A stretch of 64,000 bases of DNA from the NCBI RefSeq assembly GCF_019090165.1, contig NZ_JAHRIB010000061.1, forward strand, positions 1 to 64,000, read 5' to 3'. Made by a program: the position numbers and the translations under genes. The notes below the pieces were generated by a model. It saw only the letters and a program-made list of their open reading frames with translations. It searched no databases and was not told the origin of the DNA. Source of the DNA: Streptomyces sp. BV286 (lineage in GTDB: Bacteria > Actinomycetota > Actinomycetes > Streptomycetales > Streptomycetaceae). This document shows positions 9,361 to 17,376 of this stretch, one piece after another; the first letter of the stretch is position 1, and every line of letters starts with the position of its first letter.

Positions 9361-9390
9361 GTGACATGTCCGGCTTTCCGTCCCTACGAT
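9361..9390 (+). promoter_or_regulatory. Promoter of the leader peptide-sulfurtransferase transcript
   Basis: A GTGACA -35 (9361-9366) and a TACGAT -10 (9385-9390) are 18 bases apart. The -10 ends 7 bases before the ATG at 9398, placing the predicted start of transcription at or next to that ATG, so the leader ORF is probably leaderless. I see no gene in the preceding 9121-9360. Confidence 0.6.
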
Positions 9391-9397
9391 CGACGGC

Positions 9398-9478
9398 ATG
9401 AAGCGACAGGCGGACCTCACGAAGCGGCGGGCAGTAGACCTGTGCCGCGTCGCCGCCATGCTCTGTCGCACCTTCTGA
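9398..9478 (+). CDS. Short Cys-containing leader peptide of the sulfurtransferase operon
   Basis: 26 codons beginning MKRQADLTKRRAVDLC, with a second Cys in the last residues (MLCRTF). This matches the short leader peptides I know upstream of sulfur-metabolism genes in Streptomyces. In mycobacteria, leaderless Cys-rich short ORFs act as cysteine-responsive attenuators. The stop is 161 bases before the sulfurtransferase start, room for an RNA switch. Too short for normal gene finders. Attenuation is inference. Confidence 0.75.
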   Translation: MKRQADLTKRRAVDLCRVAAMLCRTF

Positions 9479-9639
9479 GCGGAAGCGTCCGTACTTCCGC
9501 GAGCCGGGCCCTTCGACCTCTCTTGTCGGGGCCACCCCCGCGCCGCGTACACCTCGCAGCCATGGCCACCGAGCCCGTACGTGCCCGCACCCCTCACTTA
9601 CGCAACGCCCCGCCGCAACTGCCCCGGAGGAGAACGAGC

Positions 9640-10479
9640 ATGAGCCGCAGCGACGTCCTGGTAGACGCCGACTGGGTCCAGGACCACCTGGACGACCCGA
9701 ACGTGGCCGTCGTCGAGGTCGACGAGGACACGTCCGCGTACGAGAAGAACCACATCCGCAACGCGATCCGGATCGACTGGACCAAGGACCTCCAGGACCC
9801 GGTCCGCCGTGACTTCGTCGACCAGGAGGGCTTCGAGAAGCTCCTGTCGGAGAAGGGCATCGCGAACGACACCCTGGTCGTCCTCTACGGCGGCAACAAC
9901 AACTGGTTCGCGTCCTACGCCTACTGGTACTTCAAGCTCTACGGCCACGAGAACGTGAAGCTCCTCGACGGCGGCCGCAAGAAGTGGGAGCTCGACTCCC
10001 GCGACCTGGTCGCCGAGGTGCCGGCCCGCGCGAAGACGGACTACAAGGCCAAGGCCCAGAACACCGCGATCCGCGCCTTCCGCGACGACGTCGTGGCGGC
10101 CATCGGTTCGCAGAACCTGGTCGACGTCCGCTCGCCCGACGAGTTCAGCGGCAAGCTGCTCGCGCCGGCCCACCTGCCGCAGGAGCAGTCGCAGCGTCCG
10201 GGCCACGTCCCGTCCGCGCGCAACATCCCGTGGTCGAAGAACGCCAACGACGACGGCACCTTCAAGTCGGACGACGAGCTCAAGGAGCTCTACGCCGACG
10301 AGCAGGTCGACCTCGCCAAGGACACCATCGCGTACTGCCGCATCGGTGAGCGTTCCGCGCTCACCTGGTTCGTGCTGCACGAGCTCCTCGGTGTCGAGAA
10401 CGTCAAGAACTACGACGGCTCGTGGACCGAGTACGGCTCCCTCGTCGGCGTGCCGATCGAGCTCGGCGCCAACAAGTAA
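9640..10479 (+). CDS. cysA: Thiosulfate sulfurtransferase (two-domain rhodanese)
   Basis: 279 aa. Two rhodanese domains: 1-125 (inactive, no catalytic Cys) and about 145-275 (active). The active loop CRIGERS has catalytic Cys233, as in actinobacterial CysA2/SseC-associated sulfurtransferases. The enzyme moves sulfane sulfur from thiosulfate to cyanide or thiol acceptors. The ATG at 9640 (MSRSDVLVDADW) has a GGAGGAG site 7 bases upstream, fixing the start even though the frame is open to 9361. DUF1416 follows after 37 bases, the usual partner arrangement. Confidence 0.93.
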   Translation: MSRSDVLVDADWVQDHLDDPNVAVVEVDEDTSAYEKNHIRNAIRIDWTKDLQDPVRRDFVDQEGFEKLLSEKGIANDTLVVLYGGNNNWFASYAYWYFKLYGHENVKLLDGGRKKWELDSRDLVAEVPARAKTDYKAKAQNTAIRAFRDDVVAAIGSQNLVDVRSPDEFSGKLLAPAHLPQEQSQRPGHVPSARNIPWSKNANDDGTFKSDDELKELYADEQVDLAKDTIAYCRIGERSALTWFVLHELLGVENVKNYDGSWTEYGSLVGVPIELGANK

Positions 10480-10516
10480 CCCCTAGGCCCGCAGTACTGA
10501 AGGACGGAATCGAAAC

Positions 10517-10804
10517 ATGTGTGGAGCGAAGGCAGGCGGCCCCGACGCCTCGACGATCAAGCCCGGTGAGACCACCATCCAGGGTCAGGTGACCAAGGAC
10601 GGCGAGCCGGTGGTGGGCTACGTCCGCCTCCTGGACTCGACCGGCGAGTTCACCGCCGAGGTCCCCACCTCGGCGACCGGGCAGTTCCGCTTCTACGCGG
10701 CCGAGGGCACCTGGACCGTCCGCGCCCTCGTTCCCGGCGGCACGGCCGACCGCACGGTCGTCGCCCAGACCGGCGGCCTGGCCGAGGTGGCCATCGCCGT
10801 CTGA
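10517..10804 (+). CDS. DUF1416 protein (SseC-like), sulfurtransferase partner
   Basis: 95 aa beginning MCGAKAGGPDAS, with a Cys at position 2. A carboxypeptidase-regulatory-like beta sandwich follows (GQVTKDGEPVVGYVRLLDSTGEF ending TVRALVPGG). Family knowledge: DUF1416/SseC genes follow thiosulfate sulfurtransferase genes throughout actinobacteria; the biochemical role is unproven. Same operon as the upstream gene; a perfect terminator follows 29 bases after the stop. Confidence 0.9.
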   Translation: MCGAKAGGPDASTIKPGETTIQGQVTKDGEPVVGYVRLLDSTGEFTAEVPTSATGQFRFYAAEGTWTVRALVPGGTADRTVVAQTGGLAEVAIAV

Positions 10805-10833
10805 ACCGTCTGACGGTTCGCACCGTATGAACG

Positions 10834-10893
10834 GCCGAAGGGCCGCACCCCCGGGGGTTGGACGCTTTCCGGTACGGGGTGCGGCCCTTCGGC
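10834..10893 (+). terminator. Terminator of the sulfurtransferase operon
   Basis: A perfect 18-bp inverted repeat (10834-10851 with 10876-10893) and a 24-base loop follow the DUF1416 stop. No long U-tract, as is common in Streptomyces. Confidence 0.8.
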
Positions 10894-10959
10894 TCGCCCA
10901 CGCCGCCTTGGGGGCCCGCGGGGCGGGCTTTCCCGCCGGGGGCGCTCTACGCTGGACGT

Positions 10960-11220
10960 ATGTATGCGCGAAGGCGTCACGTCTACTTCGCCATGATGGG
11001 GACGTGCATCGGGTTGTTCGTGCTGGCCTGGGGCGTCGTACGGCTCTGGTCGGTCCCCGTCGCCGTCGGCATGTGCGTGGTGGCCATGGTGATCCCGCCG
11101 ATCGCGGCGATGACGGCCAACCGGCGCGGCCCCGACGACCGCTGGTGGGACGACCCCTCCGGCGACGCCAGGTCCGACGAGTGGTGGGACGAGCTGGACG
11201 GCAAAAAGCGGCGGCCCTAG
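10960..11220 (+). CDS. DUF3099 small membrane protein
   Basis: 86 aa from the ATG at 10960 (MYARRRHVYFAMMG). Two hydrophobic helices (about 9-28 and 33-50) are followed by a charged tail rich in Trp and Asp (RWWDDPSGD, EWWDELDG). A TACGCT -10 at 10948-10953 leaves only 6 bases to the ATG, so the mRNA is probably leaderless. The upstream in-frame extension overlaps the terminator and is rejected. Conserved in streptomycetes; function unknown. Confidence 0.82.
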   Translation: MYARRRHVYFAMMGTCIGLFVLAWGVVRLWSVPVAVGMCVVAMVIPPIAAMTANRRGPDDRWWDDPSGDARSDEWWDELDGKKRRP

Positions 11221-11245
11221 AAGCCGTGGGGCGACGACCGGGGAC

Positions 11246-11608
11246 TCAGTAGACGAGCGCCTGCGTGTCCTCCGCCAGTGCCTCCTGCACGAAGACCTGC
11301 GCGCCCGCGATCCGTACGCCCTGCAGGACGTCCTTCTCCGAGATGTCACGCCGGGCGGCGCACTGCGTGCAGAGGGTGACACGGCCACCGGCCAGGACCG
11401 AGGCGAGCAGACCGGGAAGCGGGGCCGCGTGCGGCAGCTCGAACTCGGCGGCGCGGCCCGGCAACGCGAACCACGCGGACTCGCCGGTCAGCCACAGCGA
11501 CACGTCCACCCCACTGGCCACGGCGACCGCCGCCACCGTGAAGGCCTGCGAACACCGCTCGGGAGAGTCGGCCCCTGCCGTCACCTTGATCACTAGCTTC
11601 TTCGCCAT
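11246..11608 (-). CDS. DsrE/DsrF-like family protein
   Basis: 120 aa from the ATG at 11608 (MAKKLVIKVTAGADSPERCSQ). DsrE-like alpha/beta fold with GRVTLCTQCAARRD, two Cys (CTQC), and a typical terminal segment AGAQVFVQEALAEDTQALVY. Such proteins act in sulfur relay or persulfide carriage, fitting the neighbouring sulfur module, although it is transcribed on the opposite strand. Convergent with the DUF3099 gene (26-base gap). Confidence 0.85.
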   Translation of the reverse strand: MAKKLVIKVTAGADSPERCSQAFTVAAVAVASGVDVSLWLTGESAWFALPGRAAEFELPHAAPLPGLLASVLAGGRVTLCTQCAARRDISEKDVLQGVRIAGAQVFVQEALAEDTQALVY

Positions 11609-11712
11609 GCAGCGCATCGTAGGGCCTACCTCATGAAGAGCCCGGGTCCCGGCCCGACTAGAGTGGAAGCGGCTCTGTACTGCCCACCACCGCGTCACCC
11701 GAGGAGCACCCC

Positions 11713-11814
11713 GTGCTTGAGTACTTCTTCGAAGCTCTGCTGATCCTGGTCTGTGTCGGCGTTCTCGCCTTCACCGGGCTCGCCGTGAAGAAGCTGTACC
11801 AGGGCCAGCGCTGA
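11713..11814 (+). CDS. 33-aa single-pass membrane microprotein
   Basis: The GTG at 11713 has a GAGGAG site 6 bases upstream. The product is a hydrophobic helix (ALLILVCVGVLAFTGLAV) ending in the basic tail KKLYQGQR, predicted as one membrane span. It lies 25 bases before the nitrobindin-like gene on the same strand, so the two are probably cotranscribed. Function unknown. Confidence 0.65.
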   Translation: MLEYFFEALLILVCVGVLAFTGLAVKKLYQGQR

Positions 11815-11839
11815 CCCCCACCAAGGAACTGCCGACCTC

Positions 11840-12415
11840 ATGATCGAGATCCCGTCCGACCTGCATCCGGACCTCGTCCCCCTCGTCTTCCTGCTCGGCG
11901 ACTGGACCGGCGCGGGCGTCCACGACTTCCCCGGCGACGAGAAGTGCAACTTCGGCCAGGAAGTCAGCTTCACCCACGACGGGCGCGACTTCCTCGAGTA
12001 CCACTCGCACACCTGGGTCCTCGACTCCGAGGGCAACAAGGTGCGGCCGCTGGAGTCCGAGTCGGGCTTCTGGCGTATCGACAAGGACCGCAAGGTCGAG
12101 GTCGTGATGGTCCGCGACGACGGCGTGGTCGAGGTCTGGTACGGCGAGCTGGCCGACAAGAAGCCGCAGATCGACCTGGTCACGGACGCGGTGGCGCGCA
12201 CGGCCGCCTCGGGCCCGTACAACGGCGGCAAGCGGCTGTACGGCTATGTGAAGAGCGACCTCATGTGGGTGGGCGAGAAGCAGACCCCCGAGATCCCGCT
12301 GCGCCCGTACATGTCGGCGCAGCTCAAGAAGGTCGTCAGCCCGCAGGACGTCGAGCGCTGGGCGAAGGCCCTGCCGGACGACATGCCGGACGACGGGATC
12401 GCTTTCTTCAAGTAG
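11840..12415 (+). CDS. Nitrobindin-like heme-binding beta-barrel protein (FABP family)
   Basis: 191 aa. The signature GDWTGAG near the N-terminus (residues 20-26) matches the GxWxGxG motif of nitrobindins, small ten-stranded barrels. Family knowledge: members bind heme b and react with NO or peroxynitrite; the proximal His is near the C-terminus in classical members and I cannot place it securely here (the C-terminus is ...DDGIAFFK). The ATG at 11840 is supported by AAGGA upstream. Nur follows after 15 bases. Confidence 0.82.
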   Translation: MIEIPSDLHPDLVPLVFLLGDWTGAGVHDFPGDEKCNFGQEVSFTHDGRDFLEYHSHTWVLDSEGNKVRPLESESGFWRIDKDRKVEVVMVRDDGVVEVWYGELADKKPQIDLVTDAVARTAASGPYNGGKRLYGYVKSDLMWVGEKQTPEIPLRPYMSAQLKKVVSPQDVERWAKALPDDMPDDGIAFFK

Positions 12416-12430
12416 TTCTAGACTTTCGGT

Positions 12431-12895
12431 GTGGTGAGCACCGGAAGCAGCACCGAAGGCACGGACTGGAAGAGCGATCTGCGGCAGCGCGGCTACCGCC
12501 TGACCCCGCAGCGGCAGCTCGTGCTCGAAGCCGTGGACACCCTGGAGCACGCGACTCCCGACGACATCCTCGTGGAAGTGAGGAAGACGGCGTCGGGGGT
12601 CAACATCTCCACGGTCTACCGGACCCTGGAGCTCCTGGAGGAGCTCGGGCTGGTCTCCCACGCGCACCTCGGGCACGGCGCGCCCACGTACCACCTCGCG
12701 GACCGGCACCATCACATCCATCTGGTCTGCCGCGACTGCACGAACGTCATCGAGGCGGACATCGAGGTCGCCGCCGACTTCACCGCCAAGCTGCGCGAGA
12801 CCTTCGGCTTCGTCACCGACATGAAGCACTTCGCGATCTTCGGGCGCTGCGAGGACTGTGCGGCCAAGGCCGGCGCCGGCGGTGCCGGGAAATAA
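12431..12895 (+). CDS. nur: Nur, nickel-responsive Fur-family repressor
   Basis: 154 aa. Winged helix 14-90 (RLTPQRQLVLEAV, NISTVYRTLELL) and Fur dimerisation domain 91-145. The body is nearly the same as S. coelicolor Nur as I remember it, with a 7-residue N-terminal insertion (GSSTEGT). The Ni/M-site ligands I recall as His33/86/88/90 fall here on His40, His93, His95 and His97 (DRHHHIH). Two CxxC pairs (Cys100/103, Cys140/143) are present. Nur represses nickel uptake and sodF and allows sodN expression. The TAGACT -10 at 12419-12424 leaves 6 bases to the GTG at 12431, so a leaderless mRNA is likely; the second GTG at 12434 is the alternative start. Confidence 0.92.
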   Translation: MVSTGSSTEGTDWKSDLRQRGYRLTPQRQLVLEAVDTLEHATPDDILVEVRKTASGVNISTVYRTLELLEELGLVSHAHLGHGAPTYHLADRHHHIHLVCRDCTNVIEADIEVAADFTAKLRETFGFVTDMKHFAIFGRCEDCAAKAGAGGAGK

Positions 12896-12929
12896 AATCG
12901 GCCACCACTCGGTCGTAGGCTGTGTGGAT

Positions 12930-13904
12930 ATGAAAAGCCCTCTGCTGTCCCTGCCCGGTGCCGTGCCCGCCGAGGGCGTCGACGAAGGTGTCGCCGCCCA
13001 CTACGGCGACCTGTTCCGTGAGCAGCGTGCCCTCGCCGAGGGCACCGGTTTCGTGGACCTCTCGCACCGCGGGGTGGTCGCGGTCACCGGCGACGACCGG
13101 CTCAGCTGGCTGCACCTGCTGCTCACCCAGCACGTCAGCGATCTTCCGGCGGGGCAGGCCACCGAGGCGCTGATCCTCTCCGCGCACGGTCACGTCGAGC
13201 ACGCGCTGTACCTCGTCGACGACGGGACGACGACCTGGGCCCACGTGGAGCCCGGCAGCCAGGACGCGCTGATCGCGTACCTGGAGTCGATGAAGTTCTT
13301 CTACCGCGTCGACGTCACCGACCGGAGTGCCGACTTCGCGGTCGTGCACCTGCCGGCCGGCTCCATCGCCGAGGTCCCGGACGGCGCGGTCGTCCGCGAG
13401 ACCCCGTACGGGCGTGATCTCCTGCTTCCGCGGGCGGACCTGGAGTCGTACGCCGCCGACGTCGCCAAGCACGGTCCGGCGGTCGGCCTGCTGGCGTACG
13501 AGGCCCTGCGCGTCGAGCACCACCAGCCGCGGCTCGGCTTCGAGACCGACCACCGCACCATCCCGCACGAGCTGGGCTGGATCGGCAGCGCGGTGCACCT
13601 GCAGAAGGGCTGCTACCGCGGCCAGGAGACCGTGGCCCGGGTCCAGAACCTGGGCAAGCCGCCGCGCAGGCTCGTCTTCCTGCACCTGGACGGCAGCGAG
13701 GTCCACCTGCCGCCGCACGGCACCGAGCTGCGTCTCGCGGACGACGGGCCCGAAGGACGGAAGATCGGCTTCATCACGACGTCCGTACGGCATCACGAGC
13801 TCGGCCCGATCGCGCTGGGCCTCGTCAAGCGGAACGTGCCCCTGGACGCCCGGCTGGTGGCCGACACGACGGCCGCGGCGCAGGAGGTCGTGGTCGAGCC
13901 GTAG
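12930..13904 (+). CDS. YgfZ/GcvT-family folate-binding protein
   Basis: 324 aa from the ATG at 12930 (MKSPLLSLPGAVPAEG). The YgfZ signature KGCYRGQE is at about residues 228-235. The GcvT-like fold (VDLSHRGVVAVTGDDRLSWLHLL) binds tetrahydrofolate. Family knowledge: YgfZ/Iba57 proteins help assemble or repair [4Fe-4S] proteins. A TAGGCT -10 at 12916-12921 lies 8 bases before the ATG, suggesting a very short or absent 5' UTR. Independent of nur, with which it shares direction. Confidence 0.9.
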   Translation: MKSPLLSLPGAVPAEGVDEGVAAHYGDLFREQRALAEGTGFVDLSHRGVVAVTGDDRLSWLHLLLTQHVSDLPAGQATEALILSAHGHVEHALYLVDDGTTTWAHVEPGSQDALIAYLESMKFFYRVDVTDRSADFAVVHLPAGSIAEVPDGAVVRETPYGRDLLLPRADLESYAADVAKHGPAVGLLAYEALRVEHHQPRLGFETDHRTIPHELGWIGSAVHLQKGCYRGQETVARVQNLGKPPRRLVFLHLDGSEVHLPPHGTELRLADDGPEGRKIGFITTSVRHHELGPIALGLVKRNVPLDARLVADTTAAAQEVVVEP

Positions 13905-13970
13905 GAGCTGTGAGGGCCGTGGGGGCGGGCTGGTCCTGGGGCGCCTCGTCGTGAGCGGCGGCCCCGGGGC

Positions 13971-14396
13971 TCACATGTCGAGCAGCACGGTGAACGGGCC
14001 GTCGTTCGTCAGGGAGACGCGCATCTGCGCGCCGAACCTGCCCGTGGCCACGGTCGCCCCCAGCGAACGGAGTTGAGCCACGACCTCGTCCACGAGGGGC
14101 TCGGCGACCTCGCCGGGGGCCGCCGCGTTCCAGGTGGGGCGCCGGCCCTTGCGGGCGTCCCCGTAGAGGGTGAACTGGCTGATGACGAGGAGCGGCGCGT
14201 CGATGTCGGAGCACGACTTCTCGTCGGCCAGCATCCGGACGGACCAGAGTTTGCGGGCCAGTTGGGCTGCCTTCTCCTTCGTGTCCTCGTGGGTCACCCC
14301 GACGAGGACGCACAGTCCCTCGCCGTTGATCTCCCCGACCGTCTCGCCGTTCACGACGACGCTCGCGCCGTCCACCCTCTGCACCACCGCACGCAT
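13971..14396 (-). CDS. dtd: D-aminoacyl-tRNA deacylase
   Basis: 141 aa from the ATG at 14396 ([15 protein letters not shown]). Signature segments [15 protein letters not shown] and the cis-Pro loop NDGPFT near the C-terminus define DTD, which hydrolyses D-aminoacyl-tRNAs and mischarged Gly-tRNA-Ala. Length is typical. Two upstream in-frame Met codons exist, but family alignment favours this one. Convergent with the ygfZ gene (66-base gap) and divergent from rsiG. Confidence 0.93.
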   Translation of the reverse strand: MRAVVQRVDGASVVVNGETVGEINGEGLCVLVGVTHEDTKEKAAQLARKLWSVRMLADEKSCSDIDAPLLVISQFTLYGDARKGRRPTWNAAAPGEVAEPLVDEVVAQLRSLGATVATGRFGAQMRVSLTNDGPFTVLLDM

Positions 14397-14556
14397 GCGG
14401 ACCATCATGCCGTGCGCCGGACCGGCCTCCGTACGGGGTCTTTCTTATTGATCCTTAACCGTCCATCTGGGGCCGATCGGGGGCACTCGGTCACATAGCG
14501 GCCACTTGGGGTGGCACGATGCTCACACGCGCCGGTCGAGGGGACGGTTGAGGCAC

Positions 14557-15222
14557 ATGAGCACACCGAGTACGGGGCAGTCACCCGGGTTCGCATCACT
14601 GAGCCGGGGGGAGCCTCCGTCACCGCAGCCGTCACCGTCAGCGGGCCGTCCGGTCACCACGCGTCCGCCCACCCAGCGAACGGACAGTCCGATGCCGGAG
14701 CCGTCGCCCGATCTGGGCATGCTGCGACTGCCCGAACTGCGCACCCTGCGGCGGGACGCGCAGCGGGACGAGGCCGATCTCAGTTACGTACGGCGCCTGT
14801 TGCAGGGGCGGATCGACATCCTGCGGGCCGAGCTGGGGCGGCGCACGGAACCTCCGAGGGGCCAGGCGGGCGACCGTGCGACCTGGGCCGCCGAGGAGGC
14901 GTCCGTCGTCGACCGGCTGTCGGAGATCCTCACGGACGCGCCCGCCAGGCACCGTTCGTCGGCGCGGCACGTGACGGTGGGGACGCCGCACAGCGAGGAG
15001 TACCGGCGGCTGGCCGCCGACATGCTCGCCGAGGTCGAACTGTCCGACCTGGAGGCGCGTACGGATCCGGAGCTGAACGCCGCGATGGGGCGGCTCGTGC
15101 GGTACGAGCAGCAGGTCTCGCGGCGGCGGCAGCACCTGCAGCGCACGGCCGACGACTGCAGCGCGGAGATCGCCCGCAGGTATCGCGAGGGCGAGGCCCA
15201 GGTCGACGACCTGCTCGTGTAG
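14557..15222 (+). CDS. rsiG: RsiG, c-di-GMP-dependent anti-sigma factor for WhiG
   Basis: 221 aa from the ATG at 14557 (MSTPSTGQSPG). A Pro/Ser-rich N-terminus is followed by two helical hairpin regions. The RsiG c-di-GMP motif E(X)3S(X)2R(X)3Q(X)3D occurs exactly twice: E72/S76/R79/Q83/D87 and E184/S188/R191/Q195/D199. Family knowledge: RsiG armed with a c-di-GMP dimer sequesters sigma-WhiG and blocks sporulation in Streptomyces. This is a motif-level identification. It lies divergent from dtd and 163 bases upstream of the Eis-like gene. Confidence 0.92.
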   Translation: MSTPSTGQSPGFASLSRGEPPSPQPSPSAGRPVTTRPPTQRTDSPMPEPSPDLGMLRLPELRTLRRDAQRDEADLSYVRRLLQGRIDILRAELGRRTEPPRGQAGDRATWAAEEASVVDRLSEILTDAPARHRSSARHVTVGTPHSEEYRRLAADMLAEVELSDLEARTDPELNAAMGRLVRYEQQVSRRRQHLQRTADDCSAEIARRYREGEAQVDDLLV

Positions 15223-15385
15223 AGCGCCCGGTCAGGGTGCTTCCACGGGTTCGGCGCGGCGCGGGCGTGTGTGGGGGCTGGCCGCCCGGTCCCCGCGCGG
15301 GCGCCCCGTCCGGTCGGCGGAGGGCGGTCGGCGGCGCACGAAAATCCGCACGACACCTCCCGGGCCGTATGCCTAGCGTGGGCGC

Positions 15386-16642
15386 ATGAGTTCGCGCGAG
15401 GACATCGACGTACGCCCCGTCCGTGACGGCGAGATCCCGGAGTGGATCCGCGCGCTGAACACCGGGTTCCTGCGGCCGCCGAGTGTGTCGGAGACGGAGG
15501 TCGCGGACCGCCGGACCTACATCGAGCCGGAGCGGACGCTGGGAGCGTTCGACGGGGAGCGGTGCGTGGGGACCTTCCGGTCGTTCCCGCAGGAGATCAC
15601 GGCGGTGGGCGGTGCGACCGTGCGGGCGGACGCGATCTCGAACGTCACCGTGACCTCGACCCACCGCCGACGCGGGATCCTCACACGGATGATGGCCCAC
15701 GACCTCGCGGCCGCGAAGGAACGCGGCGACGTCGTGGCGACACTGATCGCCGCCGAGTACCCGATCTACGGGCGGTACGGGTTCGGGGCGGCCACCTCGG
15801 CCGCCGAGTGGACGATCGACGTCCCGCGGGCAGGGCTCGACCCCCGCTGGGCCGGCCCTGACGACGGCGGCCGTATCGACCTCGTCGACGCCGACGACGT
15901 ACGGAAGACGGGGCCTGAGCTGCATGAGCGGCTCAGGCGGGCGCAGCCGGGCGCGATCGACCGGAACGAGCGGTGGTGGCAGGTCGCCACCGGGGCCGTG
16001 GTCCTGGACCGGGCCCCGTGGACCGAGCCCTTCCACGCGGTGTACCGCGATGCGCGGGGGCAGGCCGAGGGCCTGCTCACGTACTCCGTGGACGACCGAT
16101 GGGGGGATGCGAAGCAGCCGCTCGACACGGCGAAGGTCAGGGATCTGATCGCCGTCACACCGGCCGCGGAACGCGCGCTGTGGCAGTACGTCTGCTCGGT
16201 CGACTGGGTCACGGCGGTCAGGACGGGCCGGCGGGCGCCGGACGACCTGCTGCCGCATCTGCTGCCCGATCCGCGCGCGGCCGCCATCACCTCGCAGGTG
16301 GACTGGCTGTGGGTGCGGATCCTGGACGTCGTCGCGGCACTCGAGGCGCGTACGTACGCGGCGACGGGCGCCCTCGTCCTGGAGGTGGTCGACGGGAACG
16401 GGCCGGCCGCGGGGCGGTACCGGCTGGACGCCTCACCCGAGGGCGCGAGCTGCACCCGGACCGGCGAGAGCGCCGAACTCACGCTGTCCGCGGCGGAGTT
16501 GGGGGCGCTGTGGCTCGGGGACCAGTCCGTGGTCCGGCTCGCGTCGCTGGGGCGGGTCCGGGAAGAGCGAGCGGGCGCCGCCGAAGTGGCCGACGCCCTG
16601 CTGCGCACGTCCAGGCGGCCGTGGTGCCCGGACATCTTCTGA
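15386..16642 (+). CDS. Eis-like GNAT acetyltransferase
   Basis: 418 aa. N-terminal GNAT (about 1-150; acetyl-CoA loop in [13 protein letters not shown]), a middle second GNAT-like fold, and a C-terminal SCP2-like domain ending in CPDIF, whose terminal carboxylate acts in catalysis in Eis. Mycobacterial Eis acetylates aminoglycosides and peptides at several amines; the substrate here is unknown. A TAGCGT -10 at 15374-15379 lies 6 bases before the ATG, so the mRNA is likely leaderless. Confidence 0.9.
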   Translation: MSSREDIDVRPVRDGEIPEWIRALNTGFLRPPSVSETEVADRRTYIEPERTLGAFDGERCVGTFRSFPQEITAVGGATVRADAISNVTVTSTHRRRGILTRMMAHDLAAAKERGDVVATLIAAEYPIYGRYGFGAATSAAEWTIDVPRAGLDPRWAGPDDGGRIDLVDADDVRKTGPELHERLRRAQPGAIDRNERWWQVATGAVVLDRAPWTEPFHAVYRDARGQAEGLLTYSVDDRWGDAKQPLDTAKVRDLIAVTPAAERALWQYVCSVDWVTAVRTGRRAPDDLLPHLLPDPRAAAITSQVDWLWVRILDVVAALEARTYAATGALVLEVVDGNGPAAGRYRLDASPEGASCTRTGESAELTLSAAELGALWLGDQSVVRLASLGRVREERAGAAEVADALLRTSRRPWCPDIF

Positions 16643-16980
16643 GTCCTGCTTCTGAGTCCTGCTTCTGATTTCTGACTTCCGACTTCTGGCCGCTGCTTCT
16701 GGCCTCTGCTCCTGACGCAGGCCTGCGGCCGGTGCTTCGTGGTTCCTCCGTTCCGTTTCGGTTGATCCGGTGGTGCGTCGATCCCGTGGTGCGTCGATCC
16801 GGTGGTGCGTTGATCCGTAGCGATTCAGTTGTGTTCCGGTACTGCCGTACGGCCGGTGGTTCTGTTCTGCCGTACTTCCGCGGGCGTGGAACCTGTCCGC
16901 GGTGGTGCGGACCGACCGGGCTCCCGGCTCCCCTCCGGAAGGGAGCCCGGTCGGCCGGACTGCCGGACGGTGGCGCCCGA
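16643..16980. other. Non-coding, repeat-rich intergenic region
   Basis: No gene seen. 16643-16720 is a degenerate CTTCTGA/CTGCTTCTG run with many short imperfect direct repeats. 16764-16811 holds a 16-bp tandem repeat, listed separately. The segment separates the Eis-like gene from the end of the first small membrane protein of the dev region. Confidence 0.6.
16764..16811 (+). repeat. 16-bp tandem repeat, three units
   Basis: Three head-to-tail units of GATCCGGTGGTGCGTC (16764-16779, 16780-16795, 16796-16811) differ at one or two positions. The sequence is non-coding on both strands as far as I can judge. Confidence 0.8.
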
Positions 16981-17166
16981 TCAGCCGGACTGGGCGAGCA
17001 GCATCACGAGGATCACTGCCCCGATGCCGCCGATCATTGAGTTCTTGGCCTTGATTCCGACGGCGAGGGCGACGAAGGCGATGACGCCCATCACTCCGTA
17101 CTTCACCTGGAGCAGTTGCTCGAGGGCGATGACGAGGGCGGCGACGACGATGGCGATGAGCGGCAT
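16981..17166 (-). CDS. Small membrane protein A of the dev region
   Basis: 61 aa (MPLIAIVVAALVIALEQLLQ...), two hydrophobic helices around a short YGVMG turn and a KAKNS segment. A perfect AAGGAGG site lies before the ATG at 17166. It is divergent from devE. It is a clear paralogue of the protein at 18433-18621 (shared MPxIA, EQ, YGxxGV, VGxKxK, GAVxL pattern). Function unknown; its conserved pairing with GntR-type dev regulators suggests a shared developmental role. Confidence 0.8.
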   Translation of the reverse strand: MPLIAIVVAALVIALEQLLQVKYGVMGVIAFVALAVGIKAKNSMIGGIGAVILVMLLAQSG

Positions 17167-17273
17167 GCGGTCCCTCCTTGGGGACGGGAGACGGACCCCC
17201 GCTGGGACCGATCCACCTGGTCGACGCTTGCGACTCTGGCGGCCAACCCCTGGGAAGTTTGACCATGTTGCTC

Positions 17274-17370
17274 AAGTTGGTGACCAACTTCAATGAAGTT
17301 ATCTCCGCTTGGATGCGTCTCATAACCACCTTCTCTGTAACTGCCCAAAGATGGCGCGAAGTTGTAGTGT
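17274..17370 (+). promoter_or_regulatory. devE operator and leaderless promoter
   Basis: A perfect 7-3-7 palindrome, AAGTTGG-TGA-CCAACTT, spans 17274-17290 and is followed by AAGTTATCTCCGCTTGG (17296-17312). The TAGTGT -10 at 17365-17370 lies 6 bases before the GTG start at 17377. The whole block is conserved upstream of devA (18803-18899). The site is positioned to control both devE and the divergent small membrane gene. Autoregulation is inference. Confidence 0.6.
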
Positions 17371-17376
17371 TTGGTC

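Noticed and set aside
16764..16811. CRISPR-like array from the 16-bp repeats
   Set aside because: Units are contiguous with no spacers, and no cas genes are present.
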